Notes under the pieces: model-generated
The model's input: the letters and a program-made list of their open reading frames with translations, nothing else
Database searches by the model: none
Told to the model about the DNA's origin: nothing
Shown: piece by piece, positions 36,962-46,045 of the stretch
Position numbering within the stretch: position 1 is the stretch's first letter
Layout of the letters: every line of letters starts with the position of its first letter
Translations under genes and position numbers: made by a program
Assembly: GCA_046330225.1 (NCBI GenBank)
Contig: JAXLTD010000001.1
Span: 124,001-188,000 of the forward strand
Origin: CANJIV01 sp046330225
GTDB taxonomy: Bacteria > Actinomycetota > Thermoleophilia > Solirubrobacterales > Solirubrobacteraceae
Direction: 5' to 3'
Length of the DNA: 64,000 nt

Positions 36962-37405
36962 TCAGCGGGTGGGTTCAAGGGCAGCGGATTCGGCGGAGCA
37001 TCCGGGGCACAGGCCCCAGTGGACGACCTCGGCCTCGTCGATCACGTAGCCGTGGCCGTCATCCGGGGTCAGGCAGGGCGCGGCGCCGACGGCGCAGTCG
37101 ACGTCGGCGATGGCTCCGCACGACCGGCACACGACGTGGTGGTGGTTGTCGCCGACGCGCGACTCGTAGCGTGCAACGGAGCCCGGCGGGTGGATGCGCC
37201 GCACCAGGCCCGCGTCGGTCAGGGCGTTGAGCACGTCATAGACGGCCTGGCTGGACACCTGGCCGAGATCGGCGCGGGCGGCCTCGGTGATCGAGGCCGT
37301 GTCGGCGTGCGGATGCTCGTACACCGCGCTCAGCACGGCAACTCGGGGGCGTGTGACGCGCAGAGACGCGTCACGCAGCAGTCGCTCGAGGTCCGGAGCC
37401 GGCAC
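36962..37405 (-). CDS. furA: Fur family peroxide/metal regulator (FurA/PerR type)
   Basis: A 147-residue Fur-family repressor. The winged-helix domain spans about 1-85 (LRVTRPRVAVLSAVYEHPHA, SSQAVYDVLNALTDAGLVRR), then the dimer domain with DNHHHVVCRSCG and the second zinc pair CPGC. Two CxxC pairs form the structural zinc site. By its place directly upstream of katG it should repress katG and itself and be inactivated by peroxide. No convincing operator is visible in the short upstream region. The start is GTG at 37405. Confidence 0.93.
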   Translation of the reverse strand: MPAPDLERLLRDASLRVTRPRVAVLSAVYEHPHADTASITEAARADLGQVSSQAVYDVLNALTDAGLVRRIHPPGSVARYESRVGDNHHHVVCRSCGAIADVDCAVGAAPCLTPDDGHGYVIDEAEVVHWGLCPGCSAESAALEPTR

Positions 37406-37593
37406 GGGCCGGAGTATGCCATCCCAATCTGGAGTCGGTCCAGAAGCGATCGGCGCCCCGGCGGCGGTGCCGTGATCCAACGTGGACTCGAGCCGCGGGA
37501 CTGCTCGTGCGGGTGGAGATCGGGAGGGAAGGAACCCGCGCCCGCCGGCGTCCAGGGGGAGTAGGGTCCGTTTCGGCCAGGAGGAGCACCACG

Positions 37594-39159
37594 ATGAGGA
37601 TGCGATGGATGGCGATGGCGGCGACGGGGGTGCTGATCGCCCTGGCCGGCGCCGGTCCGGCCCGAGGGGCGACATCGCTGATTGCGGCCTACGACACGTA
37701 CGTGAGCGGCAAGGGGTTCCAGATCGGCCTGGTGGACCTCGGGACGGGCGCGCCAATCACCGTTCCAGCCGGCGTCAACACCGCCGCCGACGAGCTCCAT
37801 CCCGCCCTCTCGGCCGATGGGCGCTACCTCGTCTTCTCGCGCATGCAGCTGCAGCCGCAGCTCAACGGGAACGTGATTCCGCCGGCGGATCGGACGGTGG
37901 AGCTCGTGGACCGCGTGACGGGGGCGCTCACGACACTCGAGGCTGACGGTGCCGGCCCGACGGTCAACCCCCGGTCCAACGGCCAGGACACGCTCGCCGT
38001 CGGCCACCGTCCCCGGGCCGGCGCCGCCGATCCGGCAGGGCTGCCCGGCGTCAAGGTCGGGCGGCTCGCGCCGCCCACGTTCGCCTCGACGCTCGGAGAC
38101 GACCTCGCGCAGAGCCAGCTCGCCCTGGTCAGCGGCCTGCTGGGGAGCGGCGATCTCATCGACCTCCCTCACGCGAGCGCTCTGCTCGGCTCGTCCGCCG
38201 GGCGCCTGCGCGCATACACCGTCGCGCGGTTCGACGCGGCGACCGGCACACCGGTCGACAGCCGCGTGGTGGTCGACACCCGCCAGCCCAACGGGCCGGG
38301 CGATGCGCCCGCGCGGGTGTTTGGCTCCGCCATCGCTCCGGCGGGCCACGTCGCGCTGCGGGCCGGAGACGGCTACGCGGCGTTCGAGCAGGACGTGAGG
38401 CGCGGGCGGCTCACGCACGGCGACATCAAGTCGATCCTGCTGGCGTCCCAGGCCAGCGCAGATGCCGCACCCGACCCGATCGACACGGACGCCGACGAGC
38501 GCATGCCGGCGTGGGGGCCGGACGGCACCACGCTCGCGTTCGTGCGCACCAACGGCGCGACGGGAGTGCGCTCGCTGCTCGTCTACGATCTCACGGCGGG
38601 CTTGCAGACCGTCGTGAACCCGGGCATCGCGCTCGGGGCCGCAACGCCGAGCCGTGCCCTGCGGCGCTTCCACGAGGTCTGGGGCGGGATAGCGCTGGCG
38701 CTCAGCGCCGTGCTGCCGGGGGCGGCGAACGTCGCGTGCGGCGCCGCCTGCGCGGCGGCCCTCGGCGGCGCCCGGGTCGGGGCGGCGACCGGCGCGGCAC
38801 TGAGCCCGGCGGTCGCGGGCGCGAGCGCCGGAGCGGGCGCCGGAGGCACGGCTGGGGCTGGAGCCGGCGGGTCGATCGGCATCGTCGTCGCGCGCGTGAC
38901 CGGAAGCCGCCGGGTGCTCGGACGTCGAGTGCCCCGGCTGCGCGCGCTCGGGCGGGTTCCGCTCGGAGCCGCGGTGCTCGGCACCAACCGCTTTCGCTGG
39001 AACTTCCGCGTCGGCGGCCGGCGCCTGACACCCGGAACCTACGTGCTGACGTTCCGGCTGCTGACGCGCAGCGGGCGGATCCGCTCGACGTCCCGGAGCG
39101 TGCAGTTCCGCGTCACGGCAGCGGGACGAGTCGTGTCGCCACGGCTGCTGCGCGGCTGA
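37594..39159 (+). CDS. Secreted TolB/PD40-like beta-propeller protein
   Basis: A 521-residue exported protein. Signal peptide at 1-25 (AATGVLIALAGAGPARGA), propeller-type repeats such as ELHPALSADGRYLVFSRM and RMPAWGPDGTTLAFVRTN (about 40-350), a Gly/Ala-rich hydrophobic segment (about 370-440) that may be a membrane or low-complexity linker, and a C-terminal beta domain with NRFRWNFRVGGRRLTPGTY, resembling the exported Ig-like ends of actinobacterial surface proteins. Function unknown. An AGGAGG-like site precedes the ATG. Confidence 0.75.
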   Translation: MRMRWMAMAATGVLIALAGAGPARGATSLIAAYDTYVSGKGFQIGLVDLGTGAPITVPAGVNTAADELHPALSADGRYLVFSRMQLQPQLNGNVIPPADRTVELVDRVTGALTTLEADGAGPTVNPRSNGQDTLAVGHRPRAGAADPAGLPGVKVGRLAPPTFASTLGDDLAQSQLALVSGLLGSGDLIDLPHASALLGSSAGRLRAYTVARFDAATGTPVDSRVVVDTRQPNGPGDAPARVFGSAIAPAGHVALRAGDGYAAFEQDVRRGRLTHGDIKSILLASQASADAAPDPIDTDADERMPAWGPDGTTLAFVRTNGATGVRSLLVYDLTAGLQTVVNPGIALGAATPSRALRRFHEVWGGIALALSAVLPGAANVACGAACAAALGGARVGAATGAALSPAVAGASAGAGAGGTAGAGAGGSIGIVVARVTGSRRVLGRRVPRLRALGRVPLGAAVLGTNRFRWNFRVGGRRLTPGTYVLTFRLLTRSGRIRSTSRSVQFRVTAAGRVVSPRLLRG

Positions 39160-39258
39160 CGGCGCGCGGCGCGGATCGTCCCCCGCCCCGGCGGGCGGGA
39201 AACGGGGCGGCCACGCGGTAGGGTCGCTCCTCTTCCCCCGACGCAGGAGTCCATCCAG

Positions 39259-39567
39259 ATGCATGCGCGTGTCGCGACCTACCGCGGAGCTGATTCGGCC
39301 GGGATCGAGCAGGCGCTCGACGCCTGGACGAGCCGAATCGAGGACCAGCTCGAATCACCGCCCGAGGGCCTGGAGGGGATCCGTGAGGTGACGGTGCTCG
39401 TCGACCGGGAGAACGGGCGCGCGCAGGTGATCGTCATGTTCGACACCGAGGAAGACCTGCGCCGCGGGGACAAGGCGCTCAGCCACGTCTCCATGTCGCA
39501 AGCCGGCGGGGTCAGGACCGACGTGGAGTCCTACGAGGTCGCGCTGCACCGGGCGCGCCCGAGCTGA
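39259..39567 (+). CDS. Small ABM-type dimeric alpha/beta-barrel protein
   Basis: A 102-residue soluble protein with an antibiotic-biosynthesis-monooxygenase-like pattern: HARVATYRGA first strand, helix GIEQALDAWTSRIEDQL, central REVTVLVDRENGRAQVIVMF hairpin, and a helix with DKALSHVSM. No cofactor motif is visible and the role is unknown. A CAGGAG ribosome site lies upstream of the ATG. Confidence 0.72.
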   Translation: MHARVATYRGADSAGIEQALDAWTSRIEDQLESPPEGLEGIREVTVLVDRENGRAQVIVMFDTEEDLRRGDKALSHVSMSQAGGVRTDVESYEVALHRARPS

Positions 39568-39602
39568 GCGGGCCGGGAGCGCGTCCCCCGGCCGCGGCGC
39601 GC

Positions 39603-41051
39603 CTAGACCCCGCGCTGCACGGCGATCCGCTGGCTGTCCGCGGCGGCGGTGAACGCGCCGTAGTCCGCGTCGTTCTGGTCGGCGTAGGCGACCGCGAACT
39701 TCGCCATCGCGCGGTCGAACGCGTCGTCGTCGCCGAGGTAGCCGGAGATCTTGGCCGCGTCCCCGGTGCGGGCGTGCGCCCGGGCCAGCGCGGCGCCGCA
39801 GATCTCGCCGTAGCGGGCGAGGGCCGCCGGGTCGAGCGTCTCGATCTCCGCGGAGCCCTTCATGTCGCGCAGCTGGCGCACGTAGAACTCGCGGTGCCGC
39901 TCTCCGGTGCCGGTGACCCAGCCGAGGAACTGGTCGCTGGCCGACTACATCAGCCGCTGGCCCTGCACGACGCGCTCGCCCTGGTGGGCGTACTCGCTCG
40001 CGCCGGCGTACGGGGCGAGCACCGACGTGCTCGCCTCCTTGACCTGGAGGAAGAGGGGATCGTCCTCGAGGTCGCCCATGAGCAGCACCATGAACGCCTC
40101 CGTGCCCACCGAGCCCACGCCCACCACCTTCCGGGCGAAGTCCTCGTAGTGGTAGTGGTCGAGCACGACGCGGCGATCGGGAGTGAGCGTCTGCGCGTAG
40201 TCGAGCAGGCCCTGGCGGACGATCTGCTCGGCCTCGTCGAGCGCAAACTCCGGCGGGCGCACGATGACCGGCGGCTGCTGGGTGATCCGGTAGCCGCCGT
40301 CGACCTGCTGTGCGAACTTCGACAGCGATCCGAGGCTCGTCTTCCGGCGCGCCTTGGCCAGGTTCTTCTGGGCGGCCTTGATCGTGGACTTCTTCGTGGT
40401 GGCCGCGAGCTCGGACAGGAGCTGCTCGGCGTCGATCCGCGTGTACCAGACGTCGAGGAAGCGCATCCCCGCGGCCCGGGCGATGATGTCGCGGTAAGAG
40501 GCGGCGGCGGCACGCGCGGCGGCACGCTGCTCCTTGGGGCGGTGCCCGTTGTCGCGAGCCGCGACCACAAAGCTGGCCACCAGCCGCTTGACGTCCCACT
40601 CGAACGGCGCCGGGAGGGTCTCGTCGAAGTCGTTGAGGTCGAAGACCAGCCGGCGGTCGGGCGCCGCGAACACCCCGAAGTTCGACAGGTGGGCGTCGCC
40701 GCAGCACTGCACGCGCAGGCCGGTCGTCGGGGTTGCGGCGAGGTCGGCAGCCATGATCGCGGCGCCGCCGCGGTAGAACGTGAACGGCGAGACGATCATC
40801 CGTCCGTGCCGGATCGGCACGAGCTCGGGGACGCGGACGGCGTTCTGCCCCTCGAGGATCGCCACCGGGTCCTGGCGGCTGGCGGGAGCGCTCCACTCGG
40901 CGTGCGCCTCCAGCGGGGCCGCGTCGCGCTCCGCGCGGCCCTCGGCGAGGCGCTGCTCGATCGCCTTTGGAAGGTCCAGGACGCCGCGCCGGCGCGTGCT
41001 GGCCTTCTTGGTCTTCTTGGACTTCTTCTTGGACGAGTCGCTCGTGGCCAT
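39603..41051 (-). pseudogene. DUF2252 family protein with an in-frame amber codon
   Basis: Codons 1-368 encode a DUF2252 protein with kinase-like features: VQCCGDAHLSNFGVFAAPDR, LVFDLNDFDETLPAPFEWDVKRL and the basic Lys-rich N-terminus. TAG at 39945-39947 interrupts the frame at QGQRLM(stop)SASDQFLGW; homologues usually have Gln (CAG) there. The frame then continues without shift for another 114 codons to a natural stop at 39603 (DAAKISGYLGDDDAFDRAM). One C-to-T change explains it. A truncated 368-residue product would lack the conserved C-terminus. It could also be a base-call error. Confidence 0.8.
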
Positions 41052-41095
41052 CCCCCGACGCTATCGGGTTCGAGGCGCGCGCACGCCGGGGCGCC

Positions 41096-41761
41096 TCAGC
41101 ACATCACGATGACGCTGATGTTGTCGTCCTCGACATCGGCAAAGGTGTAGCCATTGCGGTACACGGTGATTCCGACCCGGTAGTCCTGGTTGTCGAGGTT
41201 CATGTGGGCCTGGGCGGTGGCGCCGGCGCCGACGACGCCGCCCCCGAATCCGAAGCCGACGCCGGCCACGGCGACACAGCCGCGCAGCGAGCGGTCGAAG
41301 TCGACCGAGAAATGGCCCTTGGAGATCCGCCTGGCGCTGAGGGCGTGGGCGGACTCCGCCAGCGTCCCGCTCCCGTTCACGTGGGCGAAGATGCGCGGGG
41401 CCGCGGCGTCGCGGGCGAGGTCCTGCTCGGTGATCCCGCCGTCCTTGAGCTCGCGGCCGCCGACGGCTCCGGGAGCGAGCTGGTCCGGGCCGACGGCGTT
41501 GCCTTGGAGCGAGTCGGGCCCGACCGCGTTCGCGGCAAGCTGCGGGGCATTCACGCTCCCGGCCTTGAGCTGCGGCGTGCCGACGGCGCCGGCCTTGAGC
41601 TGCGGCTGCCCAACCGACTTGAGCTTGAGCTGCGGCGTCCCGACGCTGCGGGCCGGCAGCCGCACCGCGGCGTACGAGGCGCCGCCGAGGGCGATGAACA
41701 GGGCGACGGTGGCCATGACGTTGGCGTAGGTGAGCTTGGGGCGCAGGCGGCGTGTGGTCAT
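41096..41761 (-). CDS. Secreted decapeptide-repeat protein (third paralogue)
   Basis: A 221-residue exported protein. The N-terminal preamble LTYANVMATVALFIALGGAS matches the two genes at 29-32 kb. Residues 40-119 are eight tandem ten-residue repeats with Val or Ile at positions 40, 50, 60 ... 110 (GTPQLKLKSV, GQPQLKAGAV, GTPQLKAGSV). There is no collagen block. The C-terminal 100 residues (from about 122, IFAHVNGSGTLAE) form a glycine-rich beta domain. A surface or solenoid role is inferred; no catalytic motif is seen. Confidence 0.75.
   Translation of the reverse strand: MTTRRLRPKLTYANVMATVALFIALGGASYAAVRLPARSVGTPQLKLKSVGQPQLKAGAVGTPQLKAGSVNAPQLAANAVGPDSLQGNAVGPDQLAPGAVGGRELKDGGITEQDLARDAAAPRIFAHVNGSGTLAESAHALSARRISKGHFSVDFDRSLRGCVAVAGVGFGFGGGVVGAGATAQAHMNLDNQDYRVGITVYRNGYTFADVEDDNISVIVMC
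41405..41644 (-). repeat. 30-bp coding tandem repeat (eight units)
   Basis: The DNA for residues 40-119 of the gene above repeats every 30 bases, strongest in the first four units where the TTGAGCTGCGG core on the plus strand recurs. Unit number could vary between strains. Confidence 0.7.
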
Positions 41762-41893
41762 GGGCCGATCCTGCCCGCCCGGGATGGTGCCGACCGTTCG
41801 CGGCCCGATGCCCGCATTGTCACCGGCTCGACACACCACCCCGGCTCGCAACTGGCGCAGAGCCCCGAAGGCCGCTGGTACTGTCGCCGGCCG

Positions 41894-42823
41894 ATGACCT
41901 CGCACCCGGTTCGCATCGCCGCCGCGGGCGCCGTGGCGCTCGCCGCCCTCGCCGGCGCGGCCGTCCCCGCCAACGCCGACTCGATCGTCTACGAGAAGGG
42001 CGGCAACATCTGGATCGCGGCGCCGAACGGGTCCCGCCAGGTGCGGATCACCTCCGGCGGCGGCTACGAACGGCCGTCGCAGGCCAACGACGGCACGATC
42101 GTCGCGCTGCGCAAGGTGCGGACAGCGGGCCGCTCGGTCCCGCCGCGCCAGCTGGTCCGCCTCGACCGTCGCGGCCGCCTGCGCAGCCGGCCGTTCTTCC
42201 CGTTCGATCCGGCGGCCACGTTCTTCTCCGGTCCGTTCGATGCGCGCGTCTCGCCCGACGGGCGGCGTGTCGCCCTGATGTACAGCTACGTGGGCCCGAG
42301 CCTCACGCCCGGCTTCCACGTCACGGTGACGGACGCCACCCGGCGCACGCCGAAGGAGAAGTACGGCGATCTCGCGGGCTACATCAATCCGTTCTGGGTG
42401 AACTCCGGCACCCTCGGGCTCTTCGAGCCCGACCGCGCCGCCGACGTGCAGACCGATCCGCTCGCAGGCAGCGCCCTGAGCGATTGGATCCAGGATTCCG
42501 ACGTCGACCTCGGCGGCGGCGAGCTCGATGCGTCCGGCACGCGCTTCGCGGGCGCGGGCACCCGGGCGGGCGGGGGGAAGGCCATCCTGCGGCTCTACTC
42601 CCAGCCGGCACGGCCCCCCGCCGCGCCGCAGGCTCGCTGCGACATCGAAGGCGCCCGGTCGTACTTCCGCCCCACGTGGTCGCCGACCGGCCGCGCGCTG
42701 GCCTGGCAGGAGGCGGACGGGATCCACGTCGGCCGCTACAGCCTCGCGACGTGCCGCGGCTCCGAGAAGCTCGTCATCCGCGGCGGCCACGCGCCCGACT
42801 GGGCCGCGGCCGCGCACCGGTAG
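41894..42823 (+). CDS. Secreted TolB-like propeller protein
   Basis: A 309-residue exported protein. Signal peptide 1-28 (AAAGAVALAALAGAAVPANA), then propeller-type blades: SIVYEKGGNIWIAAPNGSR, FDARVSPDGRRVALMYSYV, YFRPTWSPTGRALAWQEADG. It resembles the periplasmic-type WD40-like PD40 proteins and may bind partner proteins or sugars; no enzyme motif. TACTGT at 41879-41884, nine bases before the ATG, supports the start. It diverges from the decapeptide-repeat gene. Confidence 0.8.
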   Translation: MTSHPVRIAAAGAVALAALAGAAVPANADSIVYEKGGNIWIAAPNGSRQVRITSGGGYERPSQANDGTIVALRKVRTAGRSVPPRQLVRLDRRGRLRSRPFFPFDPAATFFSGPFDARVSPDGRRVALMYSYVGPSLTPGFHVTVTDATRRTPKEKYGDLAGYINPFWVNSGTLGLFEPDRAADVQTDPLAGSALSDWIQDSDVDLGGGELDASGTRFAGAGTRAGGGKAILRLYSQPARPPAAPQARCDIEGARSYFRPTWSPTGRALAWQEADGIHVGRYSLATCRGSEKLVIRGGHAPDWAAAAHR

Positions 42824-42976
42824 CCGCGGACGGCCGGCGGGCTCGCCTCGACGTCGCCGACGGCTGCGTTCGTGATCGCCTCGCGGGCGTCACGCACCGC
42901 GGCTGCGCATGACGTGCTTGCGCCGCTGCCGTCCGAGTGGGAGAGTCGGCTCACCCCCAAGCGAGAGGAGCAGGAC

Positions 42977-43192
42977 ATGGCTGACAGCGTGTACCGCGTC
43001 ACCGAGGTGATCGGGGTGAGCTCCGAGTCGTGGGAGGCGGCGGCCCGGTCGGCCGTCGAGACCGCCGGAAAGTCGGTCCGCGATTTGCGCGTGGCCGAGG
43101 TGCTGCGCCAGGACGTGACGATCGAGGACGGCGGCGTGACCGCCTTCCGGATCCGCCTGGCGATCTCCTTCAAGTACGACACGGGCGACTGA
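42977..43192 (+). CDS. Dodecin
   Basis: A 71-residue dodecin, a dodecameric flavin-binding storage and photoprotection protein. VYRVTEVIGVSSESWEAA, the helix AARSAVETAGKSVRDLRVAEV and the closing FRIRLAISFKYD are diagnostic, including the flavin-stacking aromatic region. AGAGGAG stands six bases before the ATG. A GC-rich terminator hairpin starts at its stop codon. Confidence 0.95.
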   Translation: MADSVYRVTEVIGVSSESWEAAARSAVETAGKSVRDLRVAEVLRQDVTIEDGGVTAFRIRLAISFKYDTGD

Positions 43193-43214
43193 GCCCGCGC
43201 TGGCCGGCGCGGGC
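43193..43214 (+). terminator. Terminator after dodecin
   Basis: GCCCGCGC pairs with GCGCGGGC around TGGCCG, beginning just past the stop codon. There is a competing second hairpin (GGCGCGGGC...GCCCGCGCC) immediately after. Confidence 0.6.
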
Positions 43215-43261
43215 GGCAGGCGCCCGCGCCTCGCCGGGGCGCCTCGCGTAGGCTGCCGGGC

Positions 43262-45025
43262 ATGACCCAGACGCCTGCTCTCACCGGCTCGTCGGTGGCC
43301 GGATCCACCGCCCCGACGGCGCTCTTCAACCCGCGCACGTTCGACGGCGCCGGCTTCGACGATGAGACGCGCCGCATCCTGCTCGCGACCGTCGAGTGGT
43401 TCGAGGATCGCGGGAAGGCGGCGCTGAAGGACGCCGACCACGAGCGCACCTGGTACGCCGACTTCCTGGACTTCGTCGCGCGGGAGCGCGTGTTCGCCAC
43501 GCTGCTCACTCCCGCCCGCGACGGAGACGACGCCGAGGCGCGCTGGGACACCGCCCGGATCTGCGCGTTCAACGAGATCACCGCGTTCTACGGGCTGGCC
43601 TACTGGTACACGTGGCAGGTCTCGATCCTCGGCCTCGGGCCGATCTGGCAGAGCGAGAACACGGTCGCCCGCGCCCGCGCCGCCGCGCTCCTGCAGGACG
43701 GCGCGATCTTCGCGTTCGGGCTGTCCGAGCAGGCCCACGGCGCCGACATCTACTCGACCGACATGGTCCTCACCCCCGACGGGGAGGGCGGCTTCGTCGC
43801 GAACGGGGCCAAGTACTACATCGGCAACGGGAACCTGGCCGGGATGGTGTCGGTCTTCGGCCGGCGTGCGGACGTCGAGGGTCCTGACGGCTACGTCTTC
43901 TTCGCCGCCGACAGCCAGGCGCCGACCTACGAGCTGGTCCAGAACGTCGTCAGCGCGCAGATGTACGTGAGCGAGTTCCGCCTCAACGGCCATCCGGTCC
44001 GCGCCGCGGACGTGCTCCACACCGGCCGCGCGGCGTTCGACGCCGCCCTCAACACCGTCAACGTCGGCAAGTTCAACCTCGGGTTCGCCTCGATCGGCAT
44101 CTGCGAGCACGCGCTCTACGAGGCGATCACCCACGCCCACGGCCGCGTCCTGTACGGCCAGCGGGTCACCGAGTTCCCGCACGTGCAGCAGATGCTCACC
44201 GACGCCTACGCGCGGCTGCTGGCAATGAAGCTCTTCGGCGAACGGTCCATCGACTACTTCCGCTCCGCGACTGCCGAGGACCGCCGCTACCTCCTCTACA
44301 ACCCGATCACGAAGATGAAGGTCACGACCGAGGGCGAGCGCGTGATCGACCTCCTGTGGGACGTGATCGCCGCCCGCGGGTTCGAGAAGGACACGTACTT
44401 CGAGATGGCCGCCCGCGACATCCGCGCGCTCCCGAAGCTCGAGGGGACCGTTCACGTGAACATGGCGCTCGTCCTGAAGTTCATGGCGGCGTACTTCTTC
44501 GCGCCGGAGGACCTGCCCGCCGTGCCGTCGCGCCGTGAGCCGGCCGACGATCCGTTCCTGTTCGCCCAGGGCCCGGCCCGGGGGCTCTCGAAGATCCGCT
44601 TCCACGACTGGCAGGCCGCGTACGGGCGCTGGGCCGACGTCCCGAACGTGGCGCGGTTCGCCGAGCAGGCCGCCGGCCTGCCGGCGCTCCTGCAGTCCGC
44701 GCCCCCGGACGAGGGCCAGCAGCGCGACCTCGGGTTCATGCTCACCCTCGGCGAGCTCTTCACGCTCGTCGTGTACGGCCAGCTCATCCTCGAGCAGGCC
44801 GAGCTGACCGGCCAGGACCGCGACCTGGTCGACCAGATCTTCGACGTCATGGTCCGCGACTTCTCCGCGTTCGCCGTCGACCTGCACGGCAAGCCGACGG
44901 CCACGCCGGCCCAGCAGGCCTGGGCGCTCGAGCACGTCCGCGGCCCGGTCGTCGACCCGGATCGCTTCGCGCGCCTGTTCGCGCAGGTGACCGCGCTGGC
45001 GGGCGCCTACGCGATGCGGCCCTGA
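43262..45025 (+). CDS. Acyl-CoA dehydrogenase/oxidase family protein
   Basis: A 587-residue flavoprotein of the acyl-CoA dehydrogenase superfamily. The middle domain shows FGLSEQAHGADIYSTDMVL and GFVANGAKYYIGNGN (flavin contacts), and the C-terminal helical domain has GKFNLGFASIGICEHALYEAITHAHGR-like sequence and RVIDLLWDVIAARGFEKD. The length, about 200 above short-chain enzymes, resembles the long acyl-CoA dehydrogenases used in fatty acid or steroid side-chain breakdown. Catalytic base not assignable by eye. TAGGCT at 43249-43254, seven bases upstream, settles the start. Confidence 0.9.
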   Translation: MTQTPALTGSSVAGSTAPTALFNPRTFDGAGFDDETRRILLATVEWFEDRGKAALKDADHERTWYADFLDFVARERVFATLLTPARDGDDAEARWDTARICAFNEITAFYGLAYWYTWQVSILGLGPIWQSENTVARARAAALLQDGAIFAFGLSEQAHGADIYSTDMVLTPDGEGGFVANGAKYYIGNGNLAGMVSVFGRRADVEGPDGYVFFAADSQAPTYELVQNVVSAQMYVSEFRLNGHPVRAADVLHTGRAAFDAALNTVNVGKFNLGFASIGICEHALYEAITHAHGRVLYGQRVTEFPHVQQMLTDAYARLLAMKLFGERSIDYFRSATAEDRRYLLYNPITKMKVTTEGERVIDLLWDVIAARGFEKDTYFEMAARDIRALPKLEGTVHVNMALVLKFMAAYFFAPEDLPAVPSRREPADDPFLFAQGPARGLSKIRFHDWQAAYGRWADVPNVARFAEQAAGLPALLQSAPPDEGQQRDLGFMLTLGELFTLVVYGQLILEQAELTGQDRDLVDQIFDVMVRDFSAFAVDLHGKPTATPAQQAWALEHVRGPVVDPDRFARLFAQVTALAGAYAMRP

Positions 45026-45044
45026 GGGCGCCGGGTCACCGGGG

Positions 45045-45824
45045 TCAGGGTGCTGGCCACGCGGTGGCCGAGATGTCGACGACGGCGGCGCCGCCGTCGA
45101 CGGGCAGCTCGGCGCCGGTGACGTAGGACGCGTCGTCCGAGAGCAGGAAGGCGACGGCCGCGGCGACCTCCTCCGGCGCCGCGGGCCGGCGCAGCGGGAC
45201 GTGCTCGTGGCTGAGCGCGTAGGCGCCCTCGCGGTCGGTGCCGCGCAGCGCGGCGAGCCCGTCCATGTCGGCATCGCCCATCGGCGTGCGCACCCAGCCG
45301 GGGCAGACGGCGTTGGCGCGCACGCCCCGCGGGCCGTAGTCGGCGGCGATCGTCTTGCACAGCATCACCAGCCCTGCCTTCGACGCGCTGTACGACGCCC
45401 AGCCGGGGCCGGCACGCATCGCGTTGATCGAGGCGACGCCGACGAGGGCGCCGCGGCGCTCCTCGAGCTGCGCCAGGGCGGCCCGGGCCACGAGGAACGC
45501 GCCCGTGAGATTCGTGCGCACCGTCCGGTCCCACGCCTCGGGCGTGTCGTCGCCGGCCGGAGCCGAGTCCCCGATGCCCGCGCACAGGACGACGGCATCG
45601 GTCCCGCCGAACTCCTCCCGGGCCGCCGCCGCCAGGGCATCGGCGTGCGCCGGGTCGCCGACGTCGCCGGCGACCACGACGGCGCGGCCGAGCGCGGAGG
45701 CGACCGCCTCGAGCGGCTCGCGCCGGCGGCCTGAAAGCACGATGCCGTAGCCGTCGTCGGCCAGCCGGCGGGCGCAGGCGGCGCCGATGCCGGTTCCGGC
45801 GCCGGTGACGATTGCGGCGGGCAT
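45045..45824 (-). CDS. Short-chain dehydrogenase/reductase (SDR)
   Basis: A 259-residue classical SDR. NAD(P) motif TGAGTGIGAAC at residues 7-17; VVLCAGIGD replaces the usual NNAG; active-site Ser in GVASINAMRAG and YSASKAG (Tyr-x3-Lys); closing DVSYVTGAELPVDGG-type motif (SYVTGAELPVDGGAA). Probably reduces or oxidises a hydroxy group on a lipid or terpenoid, given the neighbouring acyl-CoA dehydrogenase and P450. TAGGCT at 45832-45837, seven bases before the ATG, marks a leaderless start. Confidence 0.93.
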   Translation of the reverse strand: MPAAIVTGAGTGIGAACARRLADDGYGIVLSGRRREPLEAVASALGRAVVVAGDVGDPAHADALAAAAREEFGGTDAVVLCAGIGDSAPAGDDTPEAWDRTVRTNLTGAFLVARAALAQLEERRGALVGVASINAMRAGPGWASYSASKAGLVMLCKTIAADYGPRGVRANAVCPGWVRTPMGDADMDGLAALRGTDREGAYALSHEHVPLRRPAAPEEVAAAVAFLLSDDASYVTGAELPVDGGAAVVDISATAWPAP

Positions 45825-45883
45825 CCGGGCGAGCCTACCCCGCCGTCCGCGGCCGTGGGAGGTCGCGGCATCGCTGCCCGCCG

Positions 45884-45949
45884 GTGAACCTCGTGCTGCC
45901 TGTCGACGATCTCGACACCCGGGTGACCGCGCTGGAGAACGCGCTATGA
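45884..45949 (+). pseudogene. Possible remnant of a glyoxalase/VOC gene
   Basis: A 21-codon frame from GTG to TGA encodes NLVLPVDDLDTRVTALENAL, which resembles the start of a VOC-family domain and then stops. It may be a deletion scar, or chance. Confidence 0.25.
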
Positions 45950-45955
45950 CCCGGC

Positions 45956-45997
45956 TGCGGCTCGGCTCCGCTGCGACGGCAGCGGAGCCGAGCCGCA
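45956..45997. repeat. 19-bp perfect inverted repeat upstream of the P450 gene
   Basis: TGCGGCTCGGCTCCGCTGC at 45956-45974 is exactly complementary to 45979-45997, with loop GACG. No T run follows. It lies just upstream of the TetR-type operator, between SDR and P450. Confidence 0.85.
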
Positions 45998-45999
45998 GG

Positions 46000-46025
46000 T
46001 GCGACACTAGTTGCAATATGTCGCA
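46000..46025. promoter_or_regulatory. Probable TetR-family operator in front of the P450 gene
   Basis: TGCGACA-N12-TGTCGCA, a perfect dyad of heptamers. With the transcription start expected at 46046 it covers about -46 to -21, where RNA polymerase contacts the -35. The same heptamer pair occurs in front of the adjacent TetR gene. Confidence 0.7.
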
Positions 46026-46033
46026 GAGCCCGC

Positions 46034-46039
46034 TAGGGT
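46034..46039 (+). promoter_or_regulatory. Leaderless -10 box of the P450 gene
   Basis: TAGGGT ends six bases before the ATG at 46046. Confidence 0.6.
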
Positions 46040-46045
46040 CCGTGC

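Noticed and set aside
37406..37440. Fur box upstream of furA
   Set aside because: No convincing 7-1-7 or PerR-like dyad; the sequence is too GC-rich to argue for one by eye.
39945..39947. Pyrrolysine at the DUF2252 amber codon
   Set aside because: Homologues have Gln there, a single base change explains it, and no pyrrolysine gene is visible.
41405..41644. CRISPR array
   Set aside because: The 30-bp repeats are contiguous, in frame and encode the decapeptide repeats; there are no spacers.
42890..45274. 794-codon minus-strand open frame opposite the acyl-CoA dehydrogenase
   Set aside because: Shadow of a high-GC gene; no recognisable domain.
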